Source: Neorhizobium galegae bv. orientalis str. HAMBI 540 (lineage in GTDB: Bacteria > Pseudomonadota > Alphaproteobacteria > Rhizobiales > Rhizobiaceae). Taken from it: a DNA stretch of 64,000 nucleotides. Of this stretch, positions 45,677 to 54,884 are shown in pieces (position 1 is the stretch's first letter; the number at the start of each line of letters is the position of its first letter). Made by a program: the position numbers and the translations under genes. Where the stretch lies: positions 310,001 to 374,000 of the forward strand of contig NZ_HG938353.1 of assembly GCF_000731315.1 (NCBI RefSeq). The letters are read 5' to 3'. Under the pieces are notes generated by a model. It was not told the origin of the DNA. It saw nothing but the letters and a program-made list of their open reading frames with translations, and ran no database searches.

Positions 45677-46078
45677 AGATACCTCCTAGGGCGCGCTGGG
45701 GCAGCCCATCGGAGGTGAGGACACGATGTCCTGACTTCAGATGGAGCTGAGGAAGGTCTTTCCTAGAATGACGATGCGTATCATCGTGGGGCTCCGTGTT
45801 TGAAACTGGGACGGAAGATAGTCAGCGGCGGTACCGGGTGTCTAGCGGGGGGAATCCGCTTGTTAGAAATGTGGTTAACGTAGTCTGTATTAGTCAACAC
45901 TTTAGCAGAGCGAGGGCGTCCATTCCTCCTCAACGAGAAGGTCGGACGGCGAGTAGACTGGTTGCGTTGATTTGTGTGTAAGTTCCGGTTCCCGTTGTGA
46001 ACACATTGAAGGAGCGATTTGCAGCTGCTAGATGTTGGTTCGACAACTTGGGGTTTTCGCGGATTCTGTAGGTAGGCC
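45677..46078. other. Divergent intergenic region between the transposition operon and the ABC-3C operon
   Basis: 400 bases without a gene. It holds the small palindromes ACGATG/CATCGT (45771-45787) and a GTTAAC...GTCAAC pair at about 45875-45898 that resembles the inverted repeats at 39.14-39.19 kb. It should contain promoters for both operons and may hold the other transposon end. AT-rich segments lie around 45.87-45.91 and 45.96-46.0 kb. Confidence 0.5.
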
Positions 46079-47293
46079 ATGAACGAAAGGTCGCGTGTCG
46101 AGACGACTAGCGCAGAAGATAAATCAATTGGCTTCGACTACCAGTATTATTACTTTCTCAACGAGTTGCTGAATTTGAAGAGCGGCCAAGTTGTTGGCTT
46201 GGAAGTTTTGGATGATGTTCATGTTGAGCGTCCTGACGGCACCCACTTACTTGTTCAGCTGAAGCACACAGTTCAAAAAAACGTACAGGGTCGTCCTATT
46301 AACCTTACGACCATGGACGGTGATCTGTGGAAGTCGATTTCGAACTGGTGCAAGGTAATCATTGACCCGGCGGAGGGGCGTACTTCAGGGGCCTCTCAGG
46401 TTGCGTTTATTAAGAAGACCGGCTTCCTGTTAGCTTCGAACAAGTCCGACAACGACAAGAACGCCCTCCTGGTGTCAATCGATGCATTTAAGTCGGGAAC
46501 CAAAACTCACGCTGCGCTCGTCGCCGATATCACGTTGATCAAGGCTACAAGCAAAGATGCGATCATCCAGGGCTACATCGACGACGTGCTCACGCTCGAT
46601 CCCGCTGTGTCAGAGATGTTCTTTCAGCAGTTGTCGTTCGCTCTGGGTCAGGACGAAATCATCAATCTATGCAAGGCGTCCATCGCCGAAAAGCAGATAC
46701 ACCAGTCACGGATCGACGATGTCTTTAACGCCGTCGACTCCGAGGTGCGGCAAAATTCCTTCGCCACCGTCAAGGCGGGGAACAAGATCACAATCAGCTT
46801 TGACGAGTTCAACCAGAAGTACCGACGCCATTTCGACAAGGCGAGGAGCGGTGCTCTGCTTTTCAGGGAATTTCCGCCTGTTCTGCCGGACAATCTGTCC
46901 GAGCAGACGTTCATCAGGCAACTGGTGGATATCGAAGACATCGCTTCGGATAACATTGAGTTTCATACCAAGTTCACCACTAGGCGTCTGCACTTTCGCG
47001 ATAACCTGGAACGCCTAATCCAAGACGGAGATATCACTCAATCCGATATCGACGATTTGGAGGAGGAGGCTGGCGTTATGTGGGAAGGCAAGTTCCTCCA
47101 GATTTATTCGGGTCAAGTGGCCGCTGTTGACGAGGGTGCATCCGCCCGTGCGATCCTCGGAGACTTACGCCTGAGAAAGCTCACGCTCGCTTCACAGGAG
47201 CTTCCGTTATCCATGAGCAACGGCGGATTCTACGATCTCTCTGATCGCCCGGTGATCGGCTGGCTGAGTAACTGGAAAGATCGCTACAAGTGA
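46079..47293 (+). CDS. ABC-three-component system effector with DUF4297-like nuclease domain
   Basis: 404 residues. The N-terminus GFDYQYYYFLNELLNLKSGQ, then VVGLEVLDDVHVERPDGTHL and LVQLKHTVQ, forms the Q...E/D...Q-x-K site of the Cap4/DUF4297 PD-(D/E)XK-type dsDNA endonucleases. The remaining 300 residues (helical, with FDKARSGALLFREF) are unassigned. It begins the nuclease-MC-DUF3732 operon and overlaps the next gene by 4 bp, so it is likely the effector that cuts DNA when the ATPase senses invasion. RBS weak. Confidence 0.82.
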   Translation: MNERSRVETTSAEDKSIGFDYQYYYFLNELLNLKSGQVVGLEVLDDVHVERPDGTHLLVQLKHTVQKNVQGRPINLTTMDGDLWKSISNWCKVIIDPAEGRTSGASQVAFIKKTGFLLASNKSDNDKNALLVSIDAFKSGTKTHAALVADITLIKATSKDAIIQGYIDDVLTLDPAVSEMFFQQLSFALGQDEIINLCKASIAEKQIHQSRIDDVFNAVDSEVRQNSFATVKAGNKITISFDEFNQKYRRHFDKARSGALLFREFPPVLPDNLSEQTFIRQLVDIEDIASDNIEFHTKFTTRRLHFRDNLERLIQDGDITQSDIDDLEEEAGVMWEGKFLQIYSGQVAAVDEGASARAILGDLRLRKLTLASQELPLSMSNGGFYDLSDRPVIGWLSNWKDRYK

Positions 47294-47736
47294 AGTTCAG
47301 CTCATACTACAATAACCTCGGGATCAACGCGTTTGCTATCTCTTCGGTGTTGAAAGAGGCAGAATTTCTATCGCTTCCCAAAATCGCGTTGATCCTGCCA
47401 GTTGTTGCGCATCGCGAAATGGTAAGTAAACTTGGCCACGGCAGGTTTCGCTTTGTAAGCTTTGAACAGTATCTGATCGATAACATCGAATATTTCTACA
47501 ATTTCAATGAACGATACATGGCGTCGCTGACTCCGACAGTGAATGCTCTCCAATTTTTGTACGAAATTGGCGTAGTTCAACTGAAAGATCACGGGGCGGT
47601 GATCGCGTCTGCCTTACCCTTCGATGCGTCCATGGGCAAACGCGCCGAGCGCGTGCAGCGTGCGTCAGCCAACATAGCTGCCCTGGTCTCGGGTAATGCT
47701 GAAGTTTTCTACCTCAATGCGAGGATCGAGCTATGA
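47290..47736 (+). CDS. ABC-three-component system middle component
   Basis: 148 residues. KFSSYYNNLGINAFAISSVL, then FLSLPKIALILPVVAHREMV and a Phe-rich segment FLYEIGVVQLKDHGAVIA; compact helical protein as in other middle components of ABC-3C systems. It overlaps both neighbours by ATGA, a sign of fixed stoichiometry. Its job is probably to join the ATPase and nuclease, or to carry DNA recognition; no enzyme motif is seen. Confidence 0.8.
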   Translation: MKFSSYYNNLGINAFAISSVLKEAEFLSLPKIALILPVVAHREMVSKLGHGRFRFVSFEQYLIDNIEYFYNFNERYMASLTPTVNALQFLYEIGVVQLKDHGAVIASALPFDASMGKRAERVQRASANIAALVSGNAEVFYLNARIEL

Positions 47737-49574
47737 AATTTTATATAGAAAGCCTCCAACTTTGGCTGAAGACCGGAAAAAGACGGTCGGTTTCGTTTCT
47801 GCCGAACAAAGTGAATGTGATTACCGGCGACAGCCACACCGGGAAGACGGCGATTTTGGACATCGTCGATTACTGCATGTTCGCGAGCAAGCATCGGATT
47901 TCAGAGAGCATAATCAACGAAAATGTTGGCTGGTACGGGCTGCGCATTCATTTGAATGAAAAAATCTATATGCTGGCGAGACGCGCGCCAGTGGGGACGA
48001 CCCCATCACCCGATTACTACTTCTCTTCAACGGGAGAAGTGCCAGACACCGCGCCAAGCCCGAATATCAGCGAGAGCGTCTTGAAGAAGCTGTTGAGCGC
48101 TGATTTCGGTATCGATCAGGACGTCAGAATTCCCTTTGGCGGGAGGACACTGCAGGCCAATTCTCGGGTGTCGCTCCGATATTTCTTGCTCTTCAACACA
48201 ATTTCACAAGACATCATCACGCATAGCGACCAGTTTTTCGACAAGCAGAACCAGGCTCGCTACCAAGAGGCGCTCCCACGCATATTCGATATTGCTGTGG
48301 GGATCGACACAGTCGAGAACATCCTGAAGCGAGAAAAGCGCGCAGAGTTGGAGCGTAGCCTTGCCCGGCAGCAAAAACTTTCGGCTAAAACGGAGGAAAA
48401 GCGCGAGCAGTTTAATGCTCAACTGGCCGAAACCGTCGCTCGGGCTAAAGGGTACGGGCTCGTTGCCGAGGATACAGACGCTGATGCTTCAGTCACCGCG
48501 TTGACGCGAATGGTGACCGAGAGGGAGAGTGGCCCCGACCTGCATGTATCGGCGAAATATGAAGAGATTTCCTCGGAGATATACCGAGTTTCTCGGAAGA
48601 TTAGGGGGCTCCGCAGGTTCGTTTCGGAATATGGGAACCACAAGGCGACCCTCAAGGAAACAGCGGACAGCCTTCAGCCTGTTGAGCATCTGATGAGGAA
48701 CTTTGAGGAGACGGTTCGAACATCGGTTTTCGACGACATCCTTAGAAACCTTTCCAAGGGTCTACAGGAGATCAAGGATGCCACTGCTCGAAAGACGCCG
48801 CTTGACGGCAATATCGCCGAAATTATCAAAGAGTTGGAATCTCAGCGCGGGAAGCTGGAAAAGGACCTTCAAGCCCTGCCTGCCGAGATGGAAAGCTTCG
48901 AGAGCGACAAAGATAAGTACATCTTCATCGGAGAAACGAAGGCCAAGCTTGAGCTGTATAGCGAACCAGAGTCAGACAACGCTCCAGACAACAGCGAGTT
49001 GATCGCAAGCCTAGAAGCTCAGATCGAAGACCTTGCTGTATCACCTGTCGAAGACCGGAAAGAGCTTTTTACCAGGGCCCTTGATGAGGCGATCCAAGAT
49101 TACATCTCTTTGACGAAGGCAGCGCTCGGAAATTATGGCGATTATCGTTCCGCGTTCAACTATTCGGAAAAGAAGCTTCATCTGCGCAAGCCCAAAACAA
49201 CTTCTACCGAGAACGTCGGTAGCAGTTCCAATCACATGTTCCTTCACCTGTTCCTGTTCCTGGGCCTGCATGAATTGATAATGCGGAACGACCGCATTCA
49301 CGTTGCCCCGTTCCTGATTATCGATCAGTTCTCCAGACCGTACTGGGGTGAGGATGACGAGAAAGATGTCGACCAGAGCGATGTCGGAAAGGTGAAGTTG
49401 GCCCTGGAGCTTTTGGACCAGTTCATCACTACGGCAAATGGAATGGGCAAAGAGTTCCAGATGATCGTCTTCGAGCATATAAACCCGCGATATTGGGAGG
49501 GGCTGAAGAATGTTCACTTGGTCGAGATTTTCCGAGATGGAAACGCTCTCATCCCAGTTGCTTCTGGAGGATAG
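47733..49574 (+). CDS. ABC-three-component system ATPase (DUF3732)
   Basis: 613 residues. SMC/RecF-like ABC ATPase with Walker A GDSHTGKT (residues 32-39) in VNVITGDSHTGKTAIL and a DUF3732 C-terminus with HVAPFLIIDQFSRPYWGED, where the Asp of IIDQ is the Walker B. A long coiled-coil (about 200-420) separates them, as in SMC-type proteins. In ABC-3C systems this subunit is the sensor that powers or gates the effector. ATGA overlap with the middle component. Confidence 0.88.
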   Translation: MKFYIESLQLWLKTGKRRSVSFLPNKVNVITGDSHTGKTAILDIVDYCMFASKHRISESIINENVGWYGLRIHLNEKIYMLARRAPVGTTPSPDYYFSSTGEVPDTAPSPNISESVLKKLLSADFGIDQDVRIPFGGRTLQANSRVSLRYFLLFNTISQDIITHSDQFFDKQNQARYQEALPRIFDIAVGIDTVENILKREKRAELERSLARQQKLSAKTEEKREQFNAQLAETVARAKGYGLVAEDTDADASVTALTRMVTERESGPDLHVSAKYEEISSEIYRVSRKIRGLRRFVSEYGNHKATLKETADSLQPVEHLMRNFEETVRTSVFDDILRNLSKGLQEIKDATARKTPLDGNIAEIIKELESQRGKLEKDLQALPAEMESFESDKDKYIFIGETKAKLELYSEPESDNAPDNSELIASLEAQIEDLAVSPVEDRKELFTRALDEAIQDYISLTKAALGNYGDYRSAFNYSEKKLHLRKPKTTSTENVGSSSNHMFLHLFLFLGLHELIMRNDRIHVAPFLIIDQFSRPYWGEDDEKDVDQSDVGKVKLALELLDQFITTANGMGKEFQMIVFEHINPRYWEGLKNVHLVEIFRDGNALIPVASGG

Positions 49575-49862
49575 GGGATGGGACCGTCCAGTATCACACG
49601 AAGAAGGCTCCGTGTCGTTAGACCCCGTGCACACCAATCTGTATCAGTGCGTGGCGACATCCTGCAGCGCAGTATCTTATACGCTTCCTCCACACGCCTT
49701 CTAAGCTACGCTAATCCTAGAGTGCCGATCAGAAACTGATTAGAGTGAGCCGTGCTGAAGGGCGACAAGAAACGCAAAGCTACGGCATCTCTCTGCCGAA
49801 CACGGCGAAGAAAGAATGAGGAAACCTTCGTCTGTTAAAGGACCCAAAAAGGGAGCCCTAGC

Positions 49863-50768
49863 ATGCCAATAAAAAATACAACCCTCGTGCAACGAAATTT
49901 CGAAGAGGCAACACATCCGCTTCTTGAAGAAGCTGCTACGGTTAGCGCACTGACCGAGAGAAACATCACAGCAATAGACTGGAAGAAGCAGACCTTCTTT
50001 CCGCGTCACAAGAAATTTTCATCTGATCTTGTCGGCTTCACGCAGGACGGGGACATTATACACATAGAGCAGGAAACGTCACCGGGGAGCGACTTTTTCT
50101 ATCGCATGATCGAGTACGCCACGCTCATTTCGGTTGAGTTCGATTTGAAAAGGCGATTGTTCCAGTACGCATATTACACAGGCGACGAACCGCGCAAAAC
50201 GGAGTTAATCGAACACAATATGGGCTGGTTCGGGCACCGATTCTTCTTCATGGATGCTGGTTCAGAAGAGGTTTGCCAGCGCTTGATCAAGAAGCCGCTT
50301 CCAACAGCTGTTTTGTCACTGCTTGTTAGAAATTTTGATCTTGCCGAGAGATATTCGGAAGCCATAGTTGAACGCATCGGAAAATTGTCCCCTCAGGAAC
50401 GGCGGCCCATCATTGATCATTGCATGCGAGTCTCCTCTCTTAGAGGCAGGCGCAATCTTTTCGAGACAATTCTGATGGGTAAGCTCAATTACGACCCAAC
50501 ACTCTTCAATAATCCAGCAGCCGAAGCCGCCGTTAAGGATGCTCTTAGCGGGTGGTTGCCAGATGCCGTTGCGCGGCTTTCATTCGCGATCTCACCCGGT
50601 CTCAACGACTATATTCTGAACGGCATGAGTGGCTGGGAGATTACGGAGTTTTTGAAGCACGCCGGGTCTTTCATCTCGCAGGATGACCTTATGAAGACGT
50701 TAGGCCTTGAGTGGGTGCCCGAGACGCCAGAGCCGGATACTGAGTCCGGTTATGGCAACGGCACGTAA
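49863..50768 (+). CDS. Rpn/PD-(D/E)XK-like nuclease family protein
   Basis: 301 residues. Residues 40-90 show FPRHKKFSSDLVGFTQDGDI, then IHIEQETSPGSDFFYRMIEY: an Asp, then Glu-x-Gln at IEQE, then the RMIEY helix, like Rpn (recombination-promoting nuclease/putative transposase) proteins. Those carry E-x-Q/K catalytic sites. C-terminal 200 residues are helical with a conserved-looking DPTLFNNPAAEAA. GGGAGC lies just before the ATG. It is alone between ABC-3C and HerA, and may be a separate nuclease of the island. RpnA-like role is inference. Confidence 0.7.
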   Translation: MPIKNTTLVQRNFEEATHPLLEEAATVSALTERNITAIDWKKQTFFPRHKKFSSDLVGFTQDGDIIHIEQETSPGSDFFYRMIEYATLISVEFDLKRRLFQYAYYTGDEPRKTELIEHNMGWFGHRFFFMDAGSEEVCQRLIKKPLPTAVLSLLVRNFDLAERYSEAIVERIGKLSPQERRPIIDHCMRVSSLRGRRNLFETILMGKLNYDPTLFNNPAAEAAVKDALSGWLPDAVARLSFAISPGLNDYILNGMSGWEITEFLKHAGSFISQDDLMKTLGLEWVPETPEPDTESGYGNGT

Positions 50769-50787
50769 ATGCGTGGGTACTTTGGCG

Positions 50788-52566
50788 CTACGATTTGCCC
50801 CAGAACGCCTGATACCTCGGCCCATGCGAACCTGGTTGTTGGCCTTTTTCCGGCCGGTCGATGAGCACCGGAAGCGGAGCCGGTAGCTCCGGACCAACGA
50901 TGATCGCCTCGCCTTGGGCGAGGGAGGGAATGAAGGCCGCCGCGTCACGATCTAGGTCGCCGCAAGCGCGTTCGATTGTCTCTCGGTCCCGATCATTTGT
51001 CAGGCGATGGACGAATAACGTACCGAGTTGGCTCAACACATCCGAGGGGACATCTCTAGGGCGCTGGGTGGCAATCGTTGTTGTAAGCCCGTACTTTCGG
51101 CCTTCCTTAGCAATAAGGCCGAAAGCGTCCAACATGACATGGTTGGTGTCGTCTCCGATAGATCGACCGATAAACTGGTGGGCTTCGTCCAGAAAACAAA
51201 CCAGCGGACACGTTTGGAAGACATTCTGTCGAGCGAGGCCGAGTAGATAACGCCCGAGCGTATTTAGCAGCAGCTCACGCGTGTTGTATTTGAAACTGAC
51301 ATGCTCGAATGATAACACGAGCGCGTGCTGTATCGGGTCGGCAATAAACTCTTCTATTTCTTTACAAATATCGACGCCATCGTCAGAGAAAAGGCACCTC
51401 ATCTCTGGCGATGACAGATAATTTTCGATGCGCACGTTTAGGGAATTGCAGGTTCCCAGTGCGAAGTCGTCGTGAGTGCCATAGGAACCCATCGTGTCGT
51501 TCGTGTGCTGCTTCACGCATTCTTCTTTGATCTGGTCGGATAGCAAGTGGACGTCGAAGTCGCAAAAATGCGAATCCAGTTCCGTCGACAACTCAATCAG
51601 GGCTAGCGAAAGAGCGTGGCGGCTGTTTCCAGCTTTTCGAACGACACCGCTTTGACGGACCTCGACAAAACCTCGTTTCCCAACTGCAAAGCGCTCACTA
51701 CCGTCTTCCATGGCTTTGACCGCATATCGTAAAGGCTCCTTGCGCAGCGCTGTCGCCAACCTAAGACTTTTGATCGCGCTGCGGAGGTTCGGTCCTTGCA
51801 TCTGCACTGATGGAGTAAGGAGGGCATAGAGATCGATTTCGGACAATTGTCGGTAAGGGAACCTGGCAAGGGGCTGGTCGTCATTTGCCTTTGAGAACGA
51901 GAACTCCTTCGCTCCGGATACCTTTCCAGCAAACTCTCCTGTGGGATCAAATAGGATGCATTTTCCGCGCAGCCGAACGATTTCGTTTAAGAGCTTCGAA
52001 AGCGTCCAGCTCTTGCCGCCTCCTGTCGCTCCGAAAATTCCACAGTGACGCCCGAACAGCTTTTCCGGCGGCATCGCAATCGATGCGTCCGCGATGCCGG
52101 AGAGCCTGCCAAGGTTCACGAGTAGGCGTTCGGTCTTTCCCGGCTCGATTTCGCCTTGCAGAGCTTCTCGAATGGCAGTCGCAAGCGCCCCACCATCAGC
52201 GAGATAGACCCCATCGCCGACGCGAGGCTTAACATTGATCCCACGCGTCACCTTGTGGGTAGACTTGTTAACGGTCGCAAGAAGCTGTGCACGGCCTTGC
52301 GGCTCGGCATTTGCGTCAATTTCCATTTGGCGTTCCAATGCGGGTCGCTGCCGCTCTGGAACTAACACATCCGTTATACGGCCAAGAATTGTCTCCTGAT
52401 CGCAATCAATGAACACGAAGTCGCCGGTTGCTCCCTTTGCCAAGCCGCGCTGCCCGCTCGCGGCCAACGCCTGTGGCATGGTCAGCTCAATCGACGAAGC
52501 GCTTACCCTGGTAACGGTACCGACACGCTTGTCCGGATCGATGAGCGCGATGATAGGCTCGGTCAT
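50788..52566 (-). CDS. HerA-family ATPase of a SIR2-HerA system
   Basis: 592 residues. N-terminal HAS-barrel-like domain (residues 1-150), Walker A GATGGGKS (179-186), Walker B VCFLDEAHQFIG and sensor region LTTTIATQRPRDVPSDVLSQ, then an arginine-finger region (RLTNDRDRETIERACGDLD). This is the HerA/FtsK-like hexameric DNA translocase. It overlaps the SIR2 gene by 4 bp, the known antiphage pair in which the HerA ring assembles with SIR2 to trigger NAD+ breakdown. Confidence 0.9.
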   Translation of the reverse strand: MTEPIIALIDPDKRVGTVTRVSASSIELTMPQALAASGQRGLAKGATGDFVFIDCDQETILGRITDVLVPERQRPALERQMEIDANAEPQGRAQLLATVNKSTHKVTRGINVKPRVGDGVYLADGGALATAIREALQGEIEPGKTERLLVNLGRLSGIADASIAMPPEKLFGRHCGIFGATGGGKSWTLSKLLNEIVRLRGKCILFDPTGEFAGKVSGAKEFSFSKANDDQPLARFPYRQLSEIDLYALLTPSVQMQGPNLRSAIKSLRLATALRKEPLRYAVKAMEDGSERFAVGKRGFVEVRQSGVVRKAGNSRHALSLALIELSTELDSHFCDFDVHLLSDQIKEECVKQHTNDTMGSYGTHDDFALGTCNSLNVRIENYLSSPEMRCLFSDDGVDICKEIEEFIADPIQHALVLSFEHVSFKYNTRELLLNTLGRYLLGLARQNVFQTCPLVCFLDEAHQFIGRSIGDDTNHVMLDAFGLIAKEGRKYGLTTTIATQRPRDVPSDVLSQLGTLFVHRLTNDRDRETIERACGDLDRDAAAFIPSLAQGEAIIVGPELPAPLPVLIDRPEKGQQPGSHGPRYQAFWGKS

Positions 52567-53939
52567 ATCGCGACATCTCTGATCTGATCCAATCGCATTT
52601 GTAGGCGCTGCCGATCCGATTCTCCGGTGATCGCGGGAATGGCATCAACAAGGTCTTCGAACCTACCGTTGAGTAAGGTCACACGTGGATCACCTTCTGC
52701 GACCAAGCGAGCCATTCGGTTCTGATATTTCCTGGTTGGCAGGCCGACGTCGAGGAGGTGATCGGGTGCGGGATACGCATCCAGCTTCACCGGCGGGATG
52801 AAGGAGGGATCGACTAAGATGAGGCGGAGGCTGAGGTTTGATTCCAACGCTGACCATATCGGCGCACTAATATGATCGTCGGCGAACCCGAAGCCAGCGA
52901 TCAAGAGAGCGGTATCCGGTTCGCGCAGGGCCGCTTGAAAAGCCGCAAACATGTCGAGATATGGGGTTTCGAAGGCTTCCTGATATTTCGTCGACCTTGG
53001 ATAGATCAAGACCGGCTTTAGCGCGGGATCGCCCGCCCTGGATCGAATGACCACGCCATCTGAGCGACGCCGCCAATCTATGGAACCGTGAAGCTTGTAC
53101 AGGTGGAAAACACCGTCGATGTAGTCCGCCTTGGTTCCCGAAGTCTGTCTTCTGACCAGATCATGCTGGAAATAGTCACGGTTGAAGCGCTGTTCGGCGC
53201 TATGGGAAAAACCATCTATGAGCACCACGCCCAGGCGAGATGCAGCCTCTTCAACGCAGAGATCGTAGTTTGTCGTGAATACTTTAACGCGTGGTTTGTC
53301 CACGGCACGTTTTGCGAATTTTTGGATCAGGCCCCGGTGAGCAGGGAGATCAGTCGCTTGATCGACAAAATCGACCTTCGCAAGTATCGCGCCCTCCGCT
53401 TGCTCGATAAAAGTTTTTAATTTCCTTATCGGGCCATCAGGATCGCTCCTTTCATTATCTTTTGCACGTACCTCCATCAGTTCAAGCTTCATCTTACAAA
53501 GGCTGAGGAGATTTTCGATGTCACCGGCTCGCTGTTTACCGTTTTCCTCTGGCGGCAAACTTCCGACGGCATCCAATACGACGTTGTCGAAATTCGAATG
53601 GTCAATCAGTTCGTTTTCGCAAACCTTTTCTCTGGCGGAATGCCACAAGTCTCCCATTCCAGGCGCTTCGGTCGGACCAGCGTTTTTTGCGCTGAACGAA
53701 GCGCCTGAACCAAGGAGGGTCAAAACATTCGTGGCGTGGACGGCCTGGGTAAGCATCTCATTGACGCGGCTCTTTGCCCCTGGGATTCGCTTGCTGCTGG
53801 GATCGTTAGGGTCGGACTCCTGATCTTCCCACGCAAGCCATTTCCCCTCTCGCGTCAGAAGACGAAGGTTACCGGCGGCACCAGGTTTTCCTTTCCAATA
53901 GTCGCTCACGCTCGCTCCCGAATCAAGGGACAACAACAT
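52563..53939 (-). CDS. SIR2-domain NADase of a SIR2-HerA system
   Basis: 458 residues. SIR2 fold with GSGAS (77-81), a TTNYD loop (VFTTNYDLCVEEAASRLG, catalytic Asn) and His in YKLHGSIDW. The C-terminal part has IAGFGFADDH typical of SIR2-like defence proteins. An N-terminal extension of about 60 residues before the Rossmann fold is unusual. It likely hydrolyses NAD+ during phage infection, stopping cell growth. Operon with herA. Confidence 0.88.
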   Translation of the reverse strand: MLLSLDSGASVSDYWKGKPGAAGNLRLLTREGKWLAWEDQESDPNDPSSKRIPGAKSRVNEMLTQAVHATNVLTLLGSGASFSAKNAGPTEAPGMGDLWHSAREKVCENELIDHSNFDNVVLDAVGSLPPEENGKQRAGDIENLLSLCKMKLELMEVRAKDNERSDPDGPIRKLKTFIEQAEGAILAKVDFVDQATDLPAHRGLIQKFAKRAVDKPRVKVFTTNYDLCVEEAASRLGVVLIDGFSHSAEQRFNRDYFQHDLVRRQTSGTKADYIDGVFHLYKLHGSIDWRRRSDGVVIRSRAGDPALKPVLIYPRSTKYQEAFETPYLDMFAAFQAALREPDTALLIAGFGFADDHISAPIWSALESNLSLRLILVDPSFIPPVKLDAYPAPDHLLDVGLPTRKYQNRMARLVAEGDPRVTLLNGRFEDLVDAIPAITGESDRQRLQMRLDQIRDVAI

Positions 53940-54068
53940 AGGGTTGCGAATCTAGTCGCACAAAAGAACATTAAATAACATTGGGGGCTTCAACTTTTGG
54001 ACGGTCCGTAGGACATTCCATCGTCATCCCTGCACATCGCATCAATTATCAATAGCGGATACTTTGGA

Positions 54069-54884
54069 ATGTCACGTGACCGCGTCCTTCTCCACATGTG
54101 GGGACCATATCGGGAGAGCCTTATAGAGCAACTCGACTTCTTTAAGTCGCAAGCGGACACTCGACTTCTTTCGCAGTTCGAGAACCTCTCCGAGGAAGCC
54201 GAGAAACGTGCCGAAGATGTGTTGGAAACAATGGGCAAGCATTTTGATCCAGATCGCCACGATCTATCGGATTTTTATGACGCGGCCAATGATGCCAGCA
54301 TCCATTATTATGGGCTGCTCGATGGGATGCGCGATCAAGCGGTTCTATCTGTGGCAGCCGGGCTGTACCATCAGTTCGAGATCAGACTTCGCGATTTTCT
54401 GGCGACCGAGTTCCAAAAATATTTTCATGGGGACAAGCTTAAGCAGAAACTCTGGCGTCAGGATATCGGAAAGATTTTCGACCTGCTGGAAGGATGTGGG
54501 TGGGACATCCGGTCGGAACCGTTCTTCGCGCCGATTGACGCCTGCCGTCTGGTGGTCAACGTTTACAAGCATGGGGAAGGCCCGTCGCTTGACGAGTTGA
54601 AGAAGAAATATCCTCAATTCCTTCGGTCCATATGGGGAGAAGGAGAGCTTGATATAATGCTACGCCTCGTCGATCACACCCATCTGACCGTAAAGCGAGA
54701 TGACGTTGATAGATTTCACGAAGGGCTTCGCCTGTTCTGGTTATCAGCACCCGAATACACAATGTTTTCACATGCGACCGATGTGCCGGAGTGGGTGGTC
54801 AACGCTATCAATGCCGACGTTGCCGAGCGAGAGCTTGAGGCTAAAGCAGGCGCGCATAACTCGCCGCAGGGTTTATGGCGATAG
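54069..54884 (+). CDS. HEPN-like protein, partner of AbiV-type gene
   Basis: 271 residues of unknown family. The helical core includes HQFEIRLRDFLATEFQ, and RLVVNVYKHGEGPSLDELK resembles the HEPN 'N-x-x-KH' end-helix motif with a preceding Arg. Residues 1-80 form an extra helical region. It overlaps the AbiV-type gene by 10 bp (the downstream ATG is inside this gene), so both are translated together. The family link is by motif only. Confidence 0.72.
   Translation: MSRDRVLLHMWGPYRESLIEQLDFFKSQADTRLLSQFENLSEEAEKRAEDVLETMGKHFDPDRHDLSDFYDAANDASIHYYGLLDGMRDQAVLSVAAGLYHQFEIRLRDFLATEFQKYFHGDKLKQKLWRQDIGKIFDLLEGCGWDIRSEPFFAPIDACRLVVNVYKHGEGPSLDELKKKYPQFLRSIWGEGELDIMLRLVDHTHLTVKRDDVDRFHEGLRLFWLSAPEYTMFSHATDVPEWVVNAINADVAERELEAKAGAHNSPQGLWR

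Noticed and set aside
39000..46078. CRISPR array linked to the Tn7-like operon
   Set aside because: No regularly spaced palindromic repeats or Cas genes are present; the 21-bp-period repeats have no spacers.
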